A stretch of 64,000 nucleotides of DNA from Chryseobacterium sp. OV279 (GCF_900128945.1 NZ_FQUD01000002.1:62001-126000); one strand, 5' to 3'; counted from the stretch's first letter, positions 34,076-43,357 are shown. Notes: a model not told the origin generated them from the sequence alone. Numbers and translations are program-made.

Positions 34076-34747
34076 CTACATGCTGGAATTGTAGTAGCCG
34101 TTTTCTACGCAGAACCTGATGAGATGCAGTTTTGTTTTAAGTCCCAGTTTTTCCGTCAACCTGTTGATATACGTGTCGATGGTACGTGTACTGAGGTTCA
34201 GTTTTTCTGCAATTTCTTTGTTGCTGTAACCTTCGTAGCAGAATTTCATCAGCTGGATTTCGGTAGGATTGAGCTCTTCCTGGCCCTTTTTCTGCCTTTC
34301 CATATAGTTTTGCACAGCAAGTGGCTGCTGCTCCCACTCCTTGGAATATTTCTCATAATCGAAGCTATCTGAAGCAATGCTGCCTTTGATGAGATCTTTG
34401 ATGATTGTGCTCTTTTTTTCGCAGTAATAAACGTTGGGGATTTTCGAAAGGATTTCGGCCATATCTTCCTGATAGGTACTGGAATAAGTAACGATAGGCG
34501 TTTCCGTATTGTTTTTGCGGATGTATTTAATGGCTTCTATACCGCTTAAGACGGGCATAAACAGTTCTATGATAAACACGTCTTCCTGTCTCCTGTAAAT
34601 CCTGTTCACAAGCTCATGGCCGTTGTTACAGTCATTCAGAAGCATATAGAAGGGATTTTCCATGAGCGTTTTAATCATGATCTTCTTAAAGTAGAAGTCA
34701 CTGTCAGCTATAGAAAACCTTACTGTGTTTGATAATAATTTACTCAC
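34076..34747 (-). CDS. LuxR-type regulator with Glu in place of the receiver Asp, next to the T6SS genes
   Basis: 223 residues. A receiver fold (SIADSDFYFKKIMIK, VFIIELFMPVLSGIEAIKYIR) is followed by a LuxR DNA-binding domain (LNPTEIQLMKFCYEGYSNKEIAEKLNLSTRTIDTYINRL). The phospho-accepting residue expected in the LMDxxMP motif is Glu 61. The conserved Lys is kept (EKKSTIIK). Glu can mimic phospho-Asp, so the protein may be permanently active. It is divergent from the T6SS membrane genes and is a natural candidate to bind the hcp operators; that link is inferred. Confidence 0.85.
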   Translation of the reverse strand: MSKLLSNTVRFSIADSDFYFKKIMIKTLMENPFYMLLNDCNNGHELVNRIYRRQEDVFIIELFMPVLSGIEAIKYIRKNNTETPIVTYSSTYQEDMAEILSKIPNVYYCEKKSTIIKDLIKGSIASDSFDYEKYSKEWEQQPLAVQNYMERQKKGQEELNPTEIQLMKFCYEGYSNKEIAEKLNLSTRTIDTYINRLTEKLGLKTKLHLIRFCVENGYYNSSM

Positions 34748-34788
34748 TTTTAATATCGATTTGGTATAAGATATTTAAAATTCAGAGG

Positions 34789-34855
34789 CCTAATTTAGGA
34801 AAAACTTATGAAAGTGGAAATTAAACTTAGGTTAATTAGGGTTTTCCCGAAAACC
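34789..34855. promoter_or_regulatory. Two palindromes in the divergent gap between the LuxR gene and tssO
   Basis: CCTAATTTAGG (34789-34799) is a perfect 11-bp dyad, and part of it recurs inverted in CTTAGGTTAATTAGG. GGTTTTC and GAAAACC (34840-34855) form a second perfect dyad with a 2-base centre. Both could be operators for the divergent genes. Confidence 0.4.
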
Positions 34856-34927
34856 ACATGGGGAAAATACGTATTGTACATAAAATTTTTTTTTTATATT
34901 TTCACAGGCCAAACAAATCGCAAATAT

Positions 34928-35461
34928 ATGTCTTCTAACAGGGAAAAAAAATTAAACAAATCTGACGTCAGGGTAGGCATTTGGAAGTTTATTCTATCTT
35001 TCGCCATTCTGTCGGTAGTATCTTTTCTGTGTTTATTTCTCTTTTTTAAAAGCTACAGCATACAACGAGAAGGAATCACCAGAGAAGCAGAGGCTTATAA
35101 AGAACTGATGCGCCGTGGTGACGTTCTTAGAGATCATGTAGAAAATATCTATGAGAAAATGAATCAGCTTAATCAAGGGCAGGTAAAAAGTGAAGCCTTC
35201 CTTAAAACCAGCATTATGGATGATGTGGCGGACGCAAGAAATGCTATGGGCAAAGACAGTGCCGATAATTTTAAACATTATGCGGTTCTGATGAAGCAGA
35301 TAGGACCAATGCTGAGTTTAAAGAGCAATATTCTTGAAGTTGAATACAATAAAAAGATGATTGTCAGAGATCTTGATGATTGTTCACAGAAAATGAAAAA
35401 TGCCAATAAGGAACTTAAAAAGGATCCTACAAGACATTTTACAGGGCCTAAAGGAAGATAA
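34928..35461 (+). CDS. T6SS inner-membrane component, TssO-like
   Basis: 177 residues from the ATG at 34928 (MSSNREKKLN). The frame upstream to 34808 has no relative and would pass through the promoter region. One N-terminal transmembrane helix (IWKFILSFAILSVVSFLCLFL) is followed by a helical periplasmic domain. The layout of a short cytoplasmic tail, one helix and a coiled periplasmic part is that of the Bacteroidota-specific TssO protein. A second protein of the same plan follows. It is the first gene of a four-gene unit ending in TssR. Confidence 0.65.
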   Translation: MSSNREKKLNKSDVRVGIWKFILSFAILSVVSFLCLFLFFKSYSIQREGITREAEAYKELMRRGDVLRDHVENIYEKMNQLNQGQVKSEAFLKTSIMDDVADARNAMGKDSADNFKHYAVLMKQIGPMLSLKSNILEVEYNKKMIVRDLDDCSQKMKNANKELKKDPTRHFTGPKGR

Positions 35462-35481
35462 TTAAGAAAAAAAGAAAACTT

Positions 35482-36006
35482 ATGCAGGGACATATTACAT
35501 TATCCAAAAAAGAAAGGCATTATCAGTTTCTTTATTTAATACTGATGCTTTTAGCCGCTATCATATTCCTTGGGGTCATCTTTTTAAAAGGATTTGAATC
35601 CCCATTTTCAGACGAAGATGTCAGAGGAATTGAGAGTATTGAACAGAAAAAAGCGTTCGAAAGCCAACAGAAGCTCTTACAGCCTCTGATGGACAGTGCC
35701 TATATAAGAATCAGCAGAATCAGAGATAAATCTCCGGAGCCTTTTGTGGAAGATAATATCATCAGTGATATCAATGGTCTTGCTAGTTATTTTCGTGGTA
35801 ATGATGTTGTAGATATCCGTAAGGATGCCTATCCGCAAATCGCGAAATTCTACAAAATGTATTTTGACGACAAAAAGATTATTTCTACAACCACAGAAGA
35901 TGTAAAAAGATTTGAAAAGGAGGTTGAAGATTGCAGAATTGGTTTTAAAAATAAGCAGAGCTATATTAATGAAAGAGAAAATGCCAGAAGGGAAAGAACT
36001 CAATAA
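35482..36006 (+). CDS. T6SS inner-membrane component, TssO-like (second copy)
   Basis: 174 residues with the same plan as the gene before it: a short basic tail (SKKERHYQF), one helix (LYLILMLLAAIIFLGVIFL) and a helical periplasmic domain. It lies 20 bases downstream. The pair may form a heteromer. T6SS subtype iii lacks the classical TssJLM complex, and TssN-TssR replace it; this assignment rests on layout and synteny. Confidence 0.65.
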   Translation: MQGHITLSKKERHYQFLYLILMLLAAIIFLGVIFLKGFESPFSDEDVRGIESIEQKKAFESQQKLLQPLMDSAYIRISRIRDKSPEPFVEDNIISDINGLASYFRGNDVVDIRKDAYPQIAKFYKMYFDDKKIISTTTEDVKRFEKEVEDCRIGFKNKQSYINERENARRERTQ

Positions 36007-36055
36007 TCAAAGAAATAAGCATTAAAGGAATAAAACACATCACAATCACTTAACT

Positions 36056-36964
36056 ATGAATTATTTTCAAAAAAACAAAAAGAACATTATCATCGGTGTT
36101 ATCGCAACGCTGCTCATCGCGGCCCTCGTTGCGTTATGGCTGCAGAAAAAAGTCATCCATTCTGCCGATGATATTGTAGGAATCGTAAACCCCACCTCAC
36201 TATCAGTAGGAGACACCCTGTTATTTGAGGACAAAACCCAGTTTGCTAAAACCAAAAGGTGGAATTTTGGAGACGGTACAACCTCTGACAAAAGCACAGG
36301 GATCCACTTTTACAACAAACCGGGGTATTATCTGATAAGTCTGATCATCGATAACAAGTATACCAAAACCTTCCCGGTAATGGTATCCTCAAGGCCGCAG
36401 AAGGTAAAAGATTCGATAAAGAACATTACGCTGATCGAAGCTCAGTCAGAAGCCAGACAATATGAAAATGTACAGTTCCGTGCTGTTTCAGATGCAACAC
36501 GTTTTGCATGGAAATTCGGAGAAACAGGAGATACAGATTCTAAAGAAAAGCTGGCCTTCTATTCCTACAAAAAACCTGGGGAATACCGTGTGACATTGTT
36601 CACAGAGGAAAGCGAGGAGCCTATTTATCACACCATCAGAATCATTCCTGCCTATAATTCTTTAGAAGAGGAGGAGGTACCTGTAGAAGATTCTTATAAA
36701 TTGATTGACGACGATTTCAAATACCACCTGCAGCAGATTGCCAACGGGAACAGTTTTAATGTGCATTACAACTACCTGTTGAATAAGTATCTGTGTAACA
36801 ATGAAAATACAGTGGTAAAAGTAAGCGACAGTAAAGCCAATAATTTCTACATGTACTGTGCGGGACTTCAGTTTGATAAAAACGTAGTAATCCAGAGTGT
36901 AAAAGTAAACTTTGACGACAGGCAGAGCTGTGTAACAAAAGTTGACATCAACCAAAGCAAATAA
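36056..36964 (+). CDS. T6SS membrane-anchored PKD-domain protein (TssP/TssQ-type envelope component)
   Basis: 302 residues. The N-terminal helix (IIIGVIATLLIAALVALWL) anchors the protein. Two PKD-like domains follow: the first has RWNFGDGTTSDKS and FYNKPGYYLISLIID, the second FAWKFGETGDTDS and SYKKPGEYRVTLF. The C-terminal 80 residues are a separate mixed domain. PKD domains usually mediate protein contacts outside the cytoplasm. Its position between the TssO-like genes and tssR makes it one of the Bacteroidota-specific T6SS trans-envelope parts; which letter applies I cannot say. Confidence 0.7.
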   Translation: MNYFQKNKKNIIIGVIATLLIAALVALWLQKKVIHSADDIVGIVNPTSLSVGDTLLFEDKTQFAKTKRWNFGDGTTSDKSTGIHFYNKPGYYLISLIIDNKYTKTFPVMVSSRPQKVKDSIKNITLIEAQSEARQYENVQFRAVSDATRFAWKFGETGDTDSKEKLAFYSYKKPGEYRVTLFTEESEEPIYHTIRIIPAYNSLEEEEVPVEDSYKLIDDDFKYHLQQIANGNSFNVHYNYLLNKYLCNNENTVVKVSDSKANNFYMYCAGLQFDKNVVIQSVKVNFDDRQSCVTKVDINQSK

Positions 36965-37009
36965 TAGGATCCGGATTTCCGGACACACCAATCATTAAAA
37001 TAAAATAGG

Positions 37010-39409
37010 ATGAAAAATAAATTTCCTCTAGCAGCATATTACATAGGATTATCGGTATTAATAACGAGCTGTCAGGTGAAGCTGCCGTCTAAAAGAACGC
37101 CAGAGCCATCAAAATACGGACAGGTAGACAATTCTCCGGTAGTGAACGGATACCCGAAAAAAGCCACTCCCTGGATCGTGATCTCAGACCGGTCAAGAAA
37201 TACGGCCTATCTCGATAAAAGCGACGAAAAGTCATACAAAGAAGTGAAGTTCCTTGAGCCTTTAATGGTTCTTAAAAATAGAGACGGAATGGTGAAAGTA
37301 GCGGAATATATTCCGGATGCTTTAATGAAAAAAATTTCGTCTAAATCTATTAAAACCTACGGGTGGATTCCGGAATCTGAACTTCTTTTATGGAACAGTT
37401 CTTTAAAAAGTGAAAAGACGGGATATCCGGTAAGGGTAGCCGTAGTTCCGAATAACAGTGAAGTCATCCGAAGCGCAGAAAGATATTACAAAAATGACTC
37501 TATCATGGTGTTCAACTCACCAAGTCTTATAGAGGCTGCCAATGTCAAAATTCCAAACGGCCAGATGGTGTACGTCTACAAACAGGCGGAAAATAATAAA
37601 CGTTTTCTGGTAGGTAAAAAACCTTCCATTGATATGGACAGTATCAGCACCAGTCTTTACGGGTGGGTAGATTCCAATGTGATCTCTGCTTGGGGTGAAC
37701 GTTCTGCAATAAAAGTGAAAAATGACACAAAAGTTACCGAGTCTTCTTTAGGAATCCATGAAGGATATCCAGGGGCAGCAGATTCAGAAAGCAGAACAGC
37801 TATTCTTCTTACGGATACCCACAAGAGAACACCTCTCGAGAACATCTATCCTGTAAGCCTTGCTTTGAATGAGGCTCCCACACCGGATTCCAAAACAAAA
37901 TATTTTACCAACATCTTAGACTACAGCAAAAACTATATTTTCAATGTTCTGGGTGAGGAAATTTATTTTGACCGTTACAGGGAAATTACGGAAAGAAATA
38001 AAAATATCAACATCGTTTTCGCCCTGGATGTAAGTGCTCCCAATACACCTTATGCCCCTATCGTAAAATCTTTGCTTCAGGATTTGCAGCTTAGATTCGA
38101 AAAGCCGTCTTATTTCAATGACGTCAAATATGGTGTTGTATTGTATAAAAATAATCCATGCGGAGAAAATGTTCTGGTTTCCAATTTAAACAGGGATTAC
38201 AGTAAAATCACCACATTTATTACCGACAGAACCAATGAAATGAACTGTGCGAGCAATAGCGGATACCAGCCGGTAGGAGAAGCGCTTACTGCCGCAGGAA
38301 ACCTTCTTTCAAACGTTCCGGACGAAACCAATATTGTAGTTACTGTAGGGACCTCTGCCAACCAGAGTGGAAATATGTATAGCGTAATCAGTTCCCTTAC
38401 ACAGGCACAGGCCAGACTGATCATGTTCCAAACCAGTGCAAGATCAGCCGATACGTACAATGATTTTGTATTGATGGCTGAAAATGTAGTGACCAACACC
38501 GCAAAAAACATTGCTGAACTTAAAAAACAGAAGATCATCAACCAAAACGATGTTCTTACTAAAAATAACTTTAGCCTTATAGAAGGTGACGCAGGATTCT
38601 TCTCCCTTGATTATCCAAAACAGAGTATGTCTCAGGGATTTGTAATTTTCCCTAAAAAAGGTGACGTTGCAACACCTGGTTACCTGAAAAAATCAGTAGA
38701 CAGTCTTATTGCACAGGTTACTCTGGACAATCAAACGATTGACAAATCGCTTAATGAATATTTCCATTCTTCAGTAGGAGCGGGAAGAACAGATGTAGAC
38801 CTGAAATACAAATATCTGTTCCCTGGTCTTACCAATCCGGTTCCTGCAGGAATTGCAGCGCAGCTGATCAACTACGGAAATCCATTCCTGGTAAAAGGAT
38901 ATATCCCTAAAGAGTTGAAAGAGGTTAAACCGAATATTGAGAAAGGGATTCTTATTTCTGAAACAGAGTATGACAACCTGAAGAATTTCTACACAGAAGT
39001 TCATCTTAAGACGCAACCTGAAAGAGCAGACTTTAACCAGGCTACAGCAATTAAAGAGTATATCAGGATTCTTAAAAAGTATAATCCTACTTTAACATTC
39101 CTTGATAAATCTGAACTGTATGAGAAACCAATGTCTTATGCAGTAGGATTAAGTACAGGGTTTGATAATTCTGAAGAAGAGCTGATGTCAAAATACAAGC
39201 TTAAAGGCTGGAAGAAATCGAAAATCGTTTTAAAAGAAACGGTAAGAAAGTATTTCAAGGATTATAAATTACTGGCAGAGAGAATGCTTTCCCACAGAAA
39301 CAATCCTGCAGTGAAAATCCAGCAGAACGGACAAACATTCTATTGGCTAAATGAATACTTTATGCCAACCACTCAGATTATTGAAGAGCCGGAATACACA
39401 AAGCATTAA
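37010..39409 (+). CDS. tssR: T6SS protein TssR (lipoprotein)
   Basis: 799 residues with a lipobox (VLITSCQVK, Cys about 22). SH3-like segments in the first 220 residues (DGMVKVAEYIPD, TYGWIPESELLLW, LYGWVDSNVISAW) are followed by a vWA-like domain with INIVFALDVSAPNTPYAP and VKYGVVLYKNN, a partial MIDAS. A long C-terminal part follows. Size, lipobox and place match TssR of Bacteroidota T6SS, an outer-membrane-side component. It is the last gene of the tssO-tssO-PKD-tssR unit, with a terminator after it. Confidence 0.85.
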   Translation: MKNKFPLAAYYIGLSVLITSCQVKLPSKRTPEPSKYGQVDNSPVVNGYPKKATPWIVISDRSRNTAYLDKSDEKSYKEVKFLEPLMVLKNRDGMVKVAEYIPDALMKKISSKSIKTYGWIPESELLLWNSSLKSEKTGYPVRVAVVPNNSEVIRSAERYYKNDSIMVFNSPSLIEAANVKIPNGQMVYVYKQAENNKRFLVGKKPSIDMDSISTSLYGWVDSNVISAWGERSAIKVKNDTKVTESSLGIHEGYPGAADSESRTAILLTDTHKRTPLENIYPVSLALNEAPTPDSKTKYFTNILDYSKNYIFNVLGEEIYFDRYREITERNKNINIVFALDVSAPNTPYAPIVKSLLQDLQLRFEKPSYFNDVKYGVVLYKNNPCGENVLVSNLNRDYSKITTFITDRTNEMNCASNSGYQPVGEALTAAGNLLSNVPDETNIVVTVGTSANQSGNMYSVISSLTQAQARLIMFQTSARSADTYNDFVLMAENVVTNTAKNIAELKKQKIINQNDVLTKNNFSLIEGDAGFFSLDYPKQSMSQGFVIFPKKGDVATPGYLKKSVDSLIAQVTLDNQTIDKSLNEYFHSSVGAGRTDVDLKYKYLFPGLTNPVPAGIAAQLINYGNPFLVKGYIPKELKEVKPNIEKGILISETEYDNLKNFYTEVHLKTQPERADFNQATAIKEYIRILKKYNPTLTFLDKSELYEKPMSYAVGLSTGFDNSEEELMSKYKLKGWKKSKIVLKETVRKYFKDYKLLAERMLSHRNNPAVKIQQNGQTFYWLNEYFMPTTQIIEEPEYTKH

Positions 39410-39432
39410 TCAATCACTAATTTGATGATATC

Positions 39433-39464
39433 AAAAGCAGGAGTTTTTACTTCTGCTTTTTTTT
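39433..39464 (+). terminator. Terminator after tssR
   Basis: AAAAGCAG and CTGCTTTT pair across a short loop and are followed by T residues. Confidence 0.7.
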
Positions 39465-39469
39465 GTTTG

Positions 39470-39840
39470 TGAGAAGATAGAGTCAAGATTTAAGAACCGG
39501 AAACCAAGATTTTAGATATCAGACACCAGATTTCAGACATTAGACTTTTAAAGATTGAAATTGAGGGGGGAAGTGTTAATGCTGAATTTTTGCTTCGCAA
39601 GTGAATCGTGAATTTAAGAAACAAGAGCCAAGAATCAAGATTTTAGACATCAGATTTCAGATATGTTTCGGGATGCGAGTTCCGGGTTCCGAGATTCGAA
39701 CCAGCAACTAACAACTAACAACTCTCTTACTCTCAAACCCTCAAACTCGAACCTAATAACTACCAAAAAATCTTAAACACTAAAGATTTTTGATCCTTCA
39801 ACCCGGTATCTCCAAACCTCGCATCTCGTCTTCCCAAATC
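39470..39840. repeat. Interspersed repeat, reverse orientation
   Basis: Long AG/CT-biased wording: GCTTCGCAAGTGAATCGTG, AAACAAGAGCCAAGAATCAAG, CGGGATGCGAGTTCCGGG and AACTCTCTTACTCTCAAACC. Read on the other strand it matches 62780-62990 and parts of 28447-28700. No gene is seen. The rest of the gap to 40092 holds the hcp control region. Confidence 0.7.
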
Positions 39841-39945
39841 CTACCTATTTCTCAATGAAGTGTAAAATGTCTTTGTTTTCATTGAAAAACAGATACTTGT
39901 AAAGTCCCTTCCCATAATATTTTTGAAAGATTATTAAATCCATAG

Positions 39946-39982
39946 TCGTAGAATTACTACAAGAAATCGTAGAACTACTACA
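39946..39982. promoter_or_regulatory. Tandem palindromic operator of the first hcp gene
   Basis: Two 16-base boxes, TCGTAGAATTACTACA (39946-39961) and TCGTAGAACTACTACA (39967-39982), have a period of 21 bases. Each contains GTAG-N5-CTAC. The second box ends exactly 48 bases before the -7 element at 40031. The same arrangement precedes the other two hcp genes. Confidence 0.85.
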
Positions 39983-40009
39983 AAATATGAGATTTCTATT
40001 CAAATCCTT

Positions 40010-40038
40010 TTGGAATAGAAATAAGGGTTCTATATTTG
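40010..40038 (+). promoter_or_regulatory. Promoter of the first hcp gene
   Basis: TTG at 40010-40012, an 18-base spacer and TATATTTG at 40031-40038 form a textbook Bacteroidota promoter, 54 bases before the start codon. Confidence 0.7.
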
Positions 40039-40092
40039 TTAAACAATCACACCACATCACAAAATATTAATAACGGTTAAAATTTACCTAAC

Positions 40093-40497
40093 ATGGCGGG
40101 AAATTCAAGAGGAATCTTAAAATTCAATGGCGGAGAAGGGCAGAAATTATTGAAACTGAATTACAGTGTATCCAGATCTACAGACGTTTCAGGACGTGTG
40201 GCATCAGATCCTTCCAATGCACAGATTAAAATTACAGTTGAAGCTACTGAAAAATCTGACATTCTGGAAAGTTTGCTGAACGGAAAGTATAAACCTACCA
40301 CTGGAGAAGTAACCTTTAACAAATCTCATGAAGAAGGAACACTGATCACTCTGAACTGGAAAAACGGTTATGTAGTCCAGCATCAGGTAAGTTTCGATGC
40401 CATAGACGAAAACAGCATGCTGATCAGTTTCGTTGTAAGTGCAGAAACTATTGACTACGGCAACTCCGAATTTAACGGATTATGGCCATCTAATTAA
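40093..40497 (+). CDS. tssD: T6SS tube protein TssD (Hcp), copy 1
   Basis: 134 residues, matching the Bacteroidota TssD family that replaces classical Hcp. It shares RGILKFNGGEGQKLLKLNYS, VSGRVASDPSNA and GNSEFNGLW with the two other copies. It differs from them mainly in the last 60 residues, with TIDYGNSEFN where the others have VITLGNSEYR. The protein stacks as hexameric rings forming the inner tube fired through the sheath. It has its own promoter and terminator and precedes tssH. Confidence 0.9.
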   Translation: MAGNSRGILKFNGGEGQKLLKLNYSVSRSTDVSGRVASDPSNAQIKITVEATEKSDILESLLNGKYKPTTGEVTFNKSHEEGTLITLNWKNGYVVQHQVSFDAIDENSMLISFVVSAETIDYGNSEFNGLWPSN

Positions 40498-40526
40498 GAC
40501 ACACTATTACACATCAACATTCATAG

Positions 40527-40559
40527 AAAAAGACTGTCCCTTAAAAGGCAGTCTTTTTT
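40527..40559 (+). terminator. Terminator after hcp copy 1
   Basis: AAAAAGACTG with inner CC pairs with GG and CAGTCTTTTT, followed by T residues. The strong stop explains why tube protein can be made independently of tssH. Confidence 0.75.
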
Positions 40560-40757
40560 GCCTAAAGAACTTTATCTGATGTATTTAAATTGAAAGCAAA
40601 GATTGTTTTGGTAGGTGTCCAAACAATAGAAACAGATAATCCCAAGGTAATCCCGTATAGAAAAATGGTAAGCTGAAATAAAAACACAACCAAAAAAACT
40701 TATTACATCTCTAATCAAAGAATTAACTATCTTTAAGCCTACATTCATTTTGTATAA

Positions 40758-40787
40758 AAAAGATATATTTGTACAAATGTATCTTTT
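40758..40787. promoter_or_regulatory. 30-bp near-perfect palindrome containing the tssH -7 box
   Basis: AAAAGATATATTTG and CAAATGTATCTTTT are mirror arms around GTAC with one mismatched pair. Both arms contain a TAnnTTTG match (TATATTTG at 40764-40771 on plus, TACATTTG on minus), so the site is either an operator lying on a promoter or two overlapping promoters. The remainder of 40560-40858 has no gene. Confidence 0.5.
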
Positions 40788-40858
40788 GACAGATAACACC
40801 AAATCATCTGATAAAAACTAAAAAGAACACAGACATATTAATATTAGAAAAATTATAA

Positions 40859-43357
40859 ATGGGAGTACTAGTAACCAACGAGACAGTAAAGCAGCTATTT
40901 CATATTGCTCAGTCGATAGCGAAGGAAAATTATAATGCAACCTACGGCGGGCCACATATTTTACAGGCCTTAATGCATAAAGATATCGGCCTTAATGAAT
41001 TCCTGAAAAGTATTGATAAAGATCCCGGCTATTTTTATGAGTGGGCAGATGTCCGCATTGAAGACTATCCAAAAACAGCCCATCTTCCGGATGAGGTACG
41101 TGCGGATGAAGCTGTAGATACCCTTACTGAAGAAGCAGACGATATCCGTCTGAAACTGGGACTGGATGAGATTACCCCGATCTGTATCCTTACCGCTATT
41201 GTAAAACCTCAGGTGGTCTTTTCGCTGCAGCAGCTGAAATCACTTCCGCTGAGAGAACATGAAATTTTCAATTTATATAGAAAAGATACCCCTTTCGCTG
41301 TATCCGAAGATGGTGATTTTGCTTCACTTTTCTCTAACGGATCAGATTTCACAGATTCATCGTTTCCTTCCATTAAAAGCTATTGTGTAGACAGAACGGC
41401 ACAGGCCAGAAAAGGAGATCTTGAAAATATTATAGGAAGAGATAAGGAGCTTAGGATGCTTGTGGAAATCCTTTGCAGAAGAAGCAAACCGAATGTCATC
41501 ATCATCGGTGAACCGGGTGTCGGAAAAACAGCCCTGGTGGAAGGTTTTGCTACCGAAATCACCAAAGGAAATGTTCCTGAAATGCTTAAAAATGCAACCC
41601 TTCTTGAACTGGACACAGGAGCATTATTAGCCGGAACTTCTTACAAAGGTGAAATTGAAGACCGTTTGAAAAAAGTCATCAATGAATGCAAGAAAATTGA
41701 AAAAGCAGTTCTTTTCATTGACGAAATTCATACCCTTTTAGATCCGAAAGGAAGCATCGGAAACGTAGCCAATCTTCTTAAGCCTGAACTGGCGAGAGGC
41801 GAGATTACCGTAATCGGAGCTACCACACAGGAAGAATACAGAAAAATCATCGAGCCGGAACAGGCTTTCAACCGTCGTTTCGAGGTCTTAACCGTGAATG
41901 AACCGGATGAGCAGACTTGTGTAAAAATGATTGATGTTCTTCTTGATGGCTATAAAAAACACCACGGCATCGAAGTGGAAAAAACTTCTATTCCTGAATG
42001 TGTACGTTTAGCAAAAAGATATGCAAAAGGTAAAAAACTGCCGGATGCAGCCATTGACTTGTTAGACAGAACCATGGCCGCGATCAAAATGCTGGATGAA
42101 CTTTCAGAAAAAGAACTCGCAAGCTGGAAAGAAACCTATGAAACCATTTTAAAAGAAGAATTTACCGATACTAAGGATCAGGCTAATGAACTGATCTGGA
42201 ACTATAATCTGCTGAGAGATAAAATAAGTCCGATTCTTTGGGGATCATTAAGCGAGCAGCCGGTTATTGACAATTCCATGCCGGTGGACCAGATCCATAA
42301 AATCATTGATGATACTTACGTAGAGCTTTTACAGCATGCCGCTAAAAAAAGAGAAAAAGTAGACCGTCTGGAACTGGCAGCAGTGATGGCGGCAAAAACC
42401 AATATTCCAATCGGGAAAATCCAGGCTCAGGAAAAAGAAAAGCTTCTGAACATGGAATCTATGCTATTGAACAGAGTTGTAGGGCAGGATCATGCCTTAA
42501 AAATTCTTTCAGATGCCATTGTTGAAAACCGAAGCGGATTGAACAAACCGGGACAGCCTATCGGGTCATTCTTCCTTCTGGGACCTACCGGAACCGGGAA
42601 AACCGAGCTGGCAAAATCTATGGCAGAGCTTCTTTTCAATGATGAGAAAGCGATGGTTCGTTTTGATATGTCCGAATTCAAAGAAGAACATTCCGCTGCA
42701 TTATTGTACGGAGCGCCTCCGGGATATGTAGGATATGAAGAAGGAGGAATGTTGGTGAATAAAATCAGACAGCAGCCGTATACCGTTGTTTTATTTGATG
42801 AAATTGAAAAAGCCCACCATTCTGTTTTTGATGTATTCTTACAGATCATGGATGAAGGAAAAGTACATGATAAACTGGGCAAAGAAGGAGACTTCAGTAA
42901 TGCCATTATATTATTTACTTCAAATATCGGAAGCGAAGAAATCGTAAAACAGTTTGAAGAAGGAAAAGTTCCGGAATCATCTTCACTGATGCAGATCATG
43001 TCCAATTCCGGTAGATTCAGACCAGAATTTTTAGCGAGGATTACAGAGATTATTCCTTTTGCACCGATCACGGAATCTATTGCAGAAAGAATCTTCAATA
43101 TCCAGCTTAAATCCCTTCATACTTCACTTACGAGATTGGGAATGGCCTTGAAAATTTCAGACGAGGCTGTGAAAAATCTTGCCTTAGGAGGATTCAGCAG
43201 CAAGTACGGAGCAAGACAGATTTCCGGTGTGATCCGCGCTCAGCTGGCAAGACCGATTTCTAAAATGATCGTAAGAGAAGAAGTGAAATCCGGCCAGACC
43301 ATCCATGTAGACTGGAATAATGAAGAAGATAAGTTGAGCTGGAAAGTAGAAGATTAA
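40859..43357 (+). CDS. tssH: T6SS ATPase TssH (ClpV)
   Basis: 832 residues in ClpB/ClpV architecture. An N-terminal Clp-N domain (YGGPHILQALMHKDIG) precedes the first AAA module with Walker A GEPGVGKT near residue 217 and Walker B AVLFIDEIH. A shortened middle region follows, then the second AAA module with GPTGTGKT near residue 574, VVLFDEIEKAH and the arginine-finger region. The ClpB signature APPGYVGYEEGG is kept. ClpV disassembles the contracted sheath for reuse. Its place between hcp and vgrG identifies it as ClpV rather than ClpB. Confidence 0.9.
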   Translation: MGVLVTNETVKQLFHIAQSIAKENYNATYGGPHILQALMHKDIGLNEFLKSIDKDPGYFYEWADVRIEDYPKTAHLPDEVRADEAVDTLTEEADDIRLKLGLDEITPICILTAIVKPQVVFSLQQLKSLPLREHEIFNLYRKDTPFAVSEDGDFASLFSNGSDFTDSSFPSIKSYCVDRTAQARKGDLENIIGRDKELRMLVEILCRRSKPNVIIIGEPGVGKTALVEGFATEITKGNVPEMLKNATLLELDTGALLAGTSYKGEIEDRLKKVINECKKIEKAVLFIDEIHTLLDPKGSIGNVANLLKPELARGEITVIGATTQEEYRKIIEPEQAFNRRFEVLTVNEPDEQTCVKMIDVLLDGYKKHHGIEVEKTSIPECVRLAKRYAKGKKLPDAAIDLLDRTMAAIKMLDELSEKELASWKETYETILKEEFTDTKDQANELIWNYNLLRDKISPILWGSLSEQPVIDNSMPVDQIHKIIDDTYVELLQHAAKKREKVDRLELAAVMAAKTNIPIGKIQAQEKEKLLNMESMLLNRVVGQDHALKILSDAIVENRSGLNKPGQPIGSFFLLGPTGTGKTELAKSMAELLFNDEKAMVRFDMSEFKEEHSAALLYGAPPGYVGYEEGGMLVNKIRQQPYTVVLFDEIEKAHHSVFDVFLQIMDEGKVHDKLGKEGDFSNAIILFTSNIGSEEIVKQFEEGKVPESSSLMQIMSNSGRFRPEFLARITEIIPFAPITESIAERIFNIQLKSLHTSLTRLGMALKISDEAVKNLALGGFSSKYGARQISGVIRAQLARPISKMIVREEVKSGQTIHVDWNNEEDKLSWKVED

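Noticed and set aside
34808..34927. Longer N-terminus for the first TssO-like protein
   Set aside because: The extra 40 residues would cover the divergent control region and precede a better start at 34928.
39845..40060. Minus-strand open frame of 71 codons upstream of hcp copy 1
   Set aside because: It runs across the tandem operator and promoter; no family features.
40572..40802. Minus-strand open frame of 76 codons between hcp copy 1 and tssH
   Set aside because: It has no recognisable composition or motif and covers the palindrome and promoter of tssH, so it looks like chance in AT-rich DNA.
42490..43098. 202-codon antisense frame within tssH
   Set aside because: The tssH frame contains the second Walker A and B motifs here; the antisense product is Ser/Pro-rich noise.
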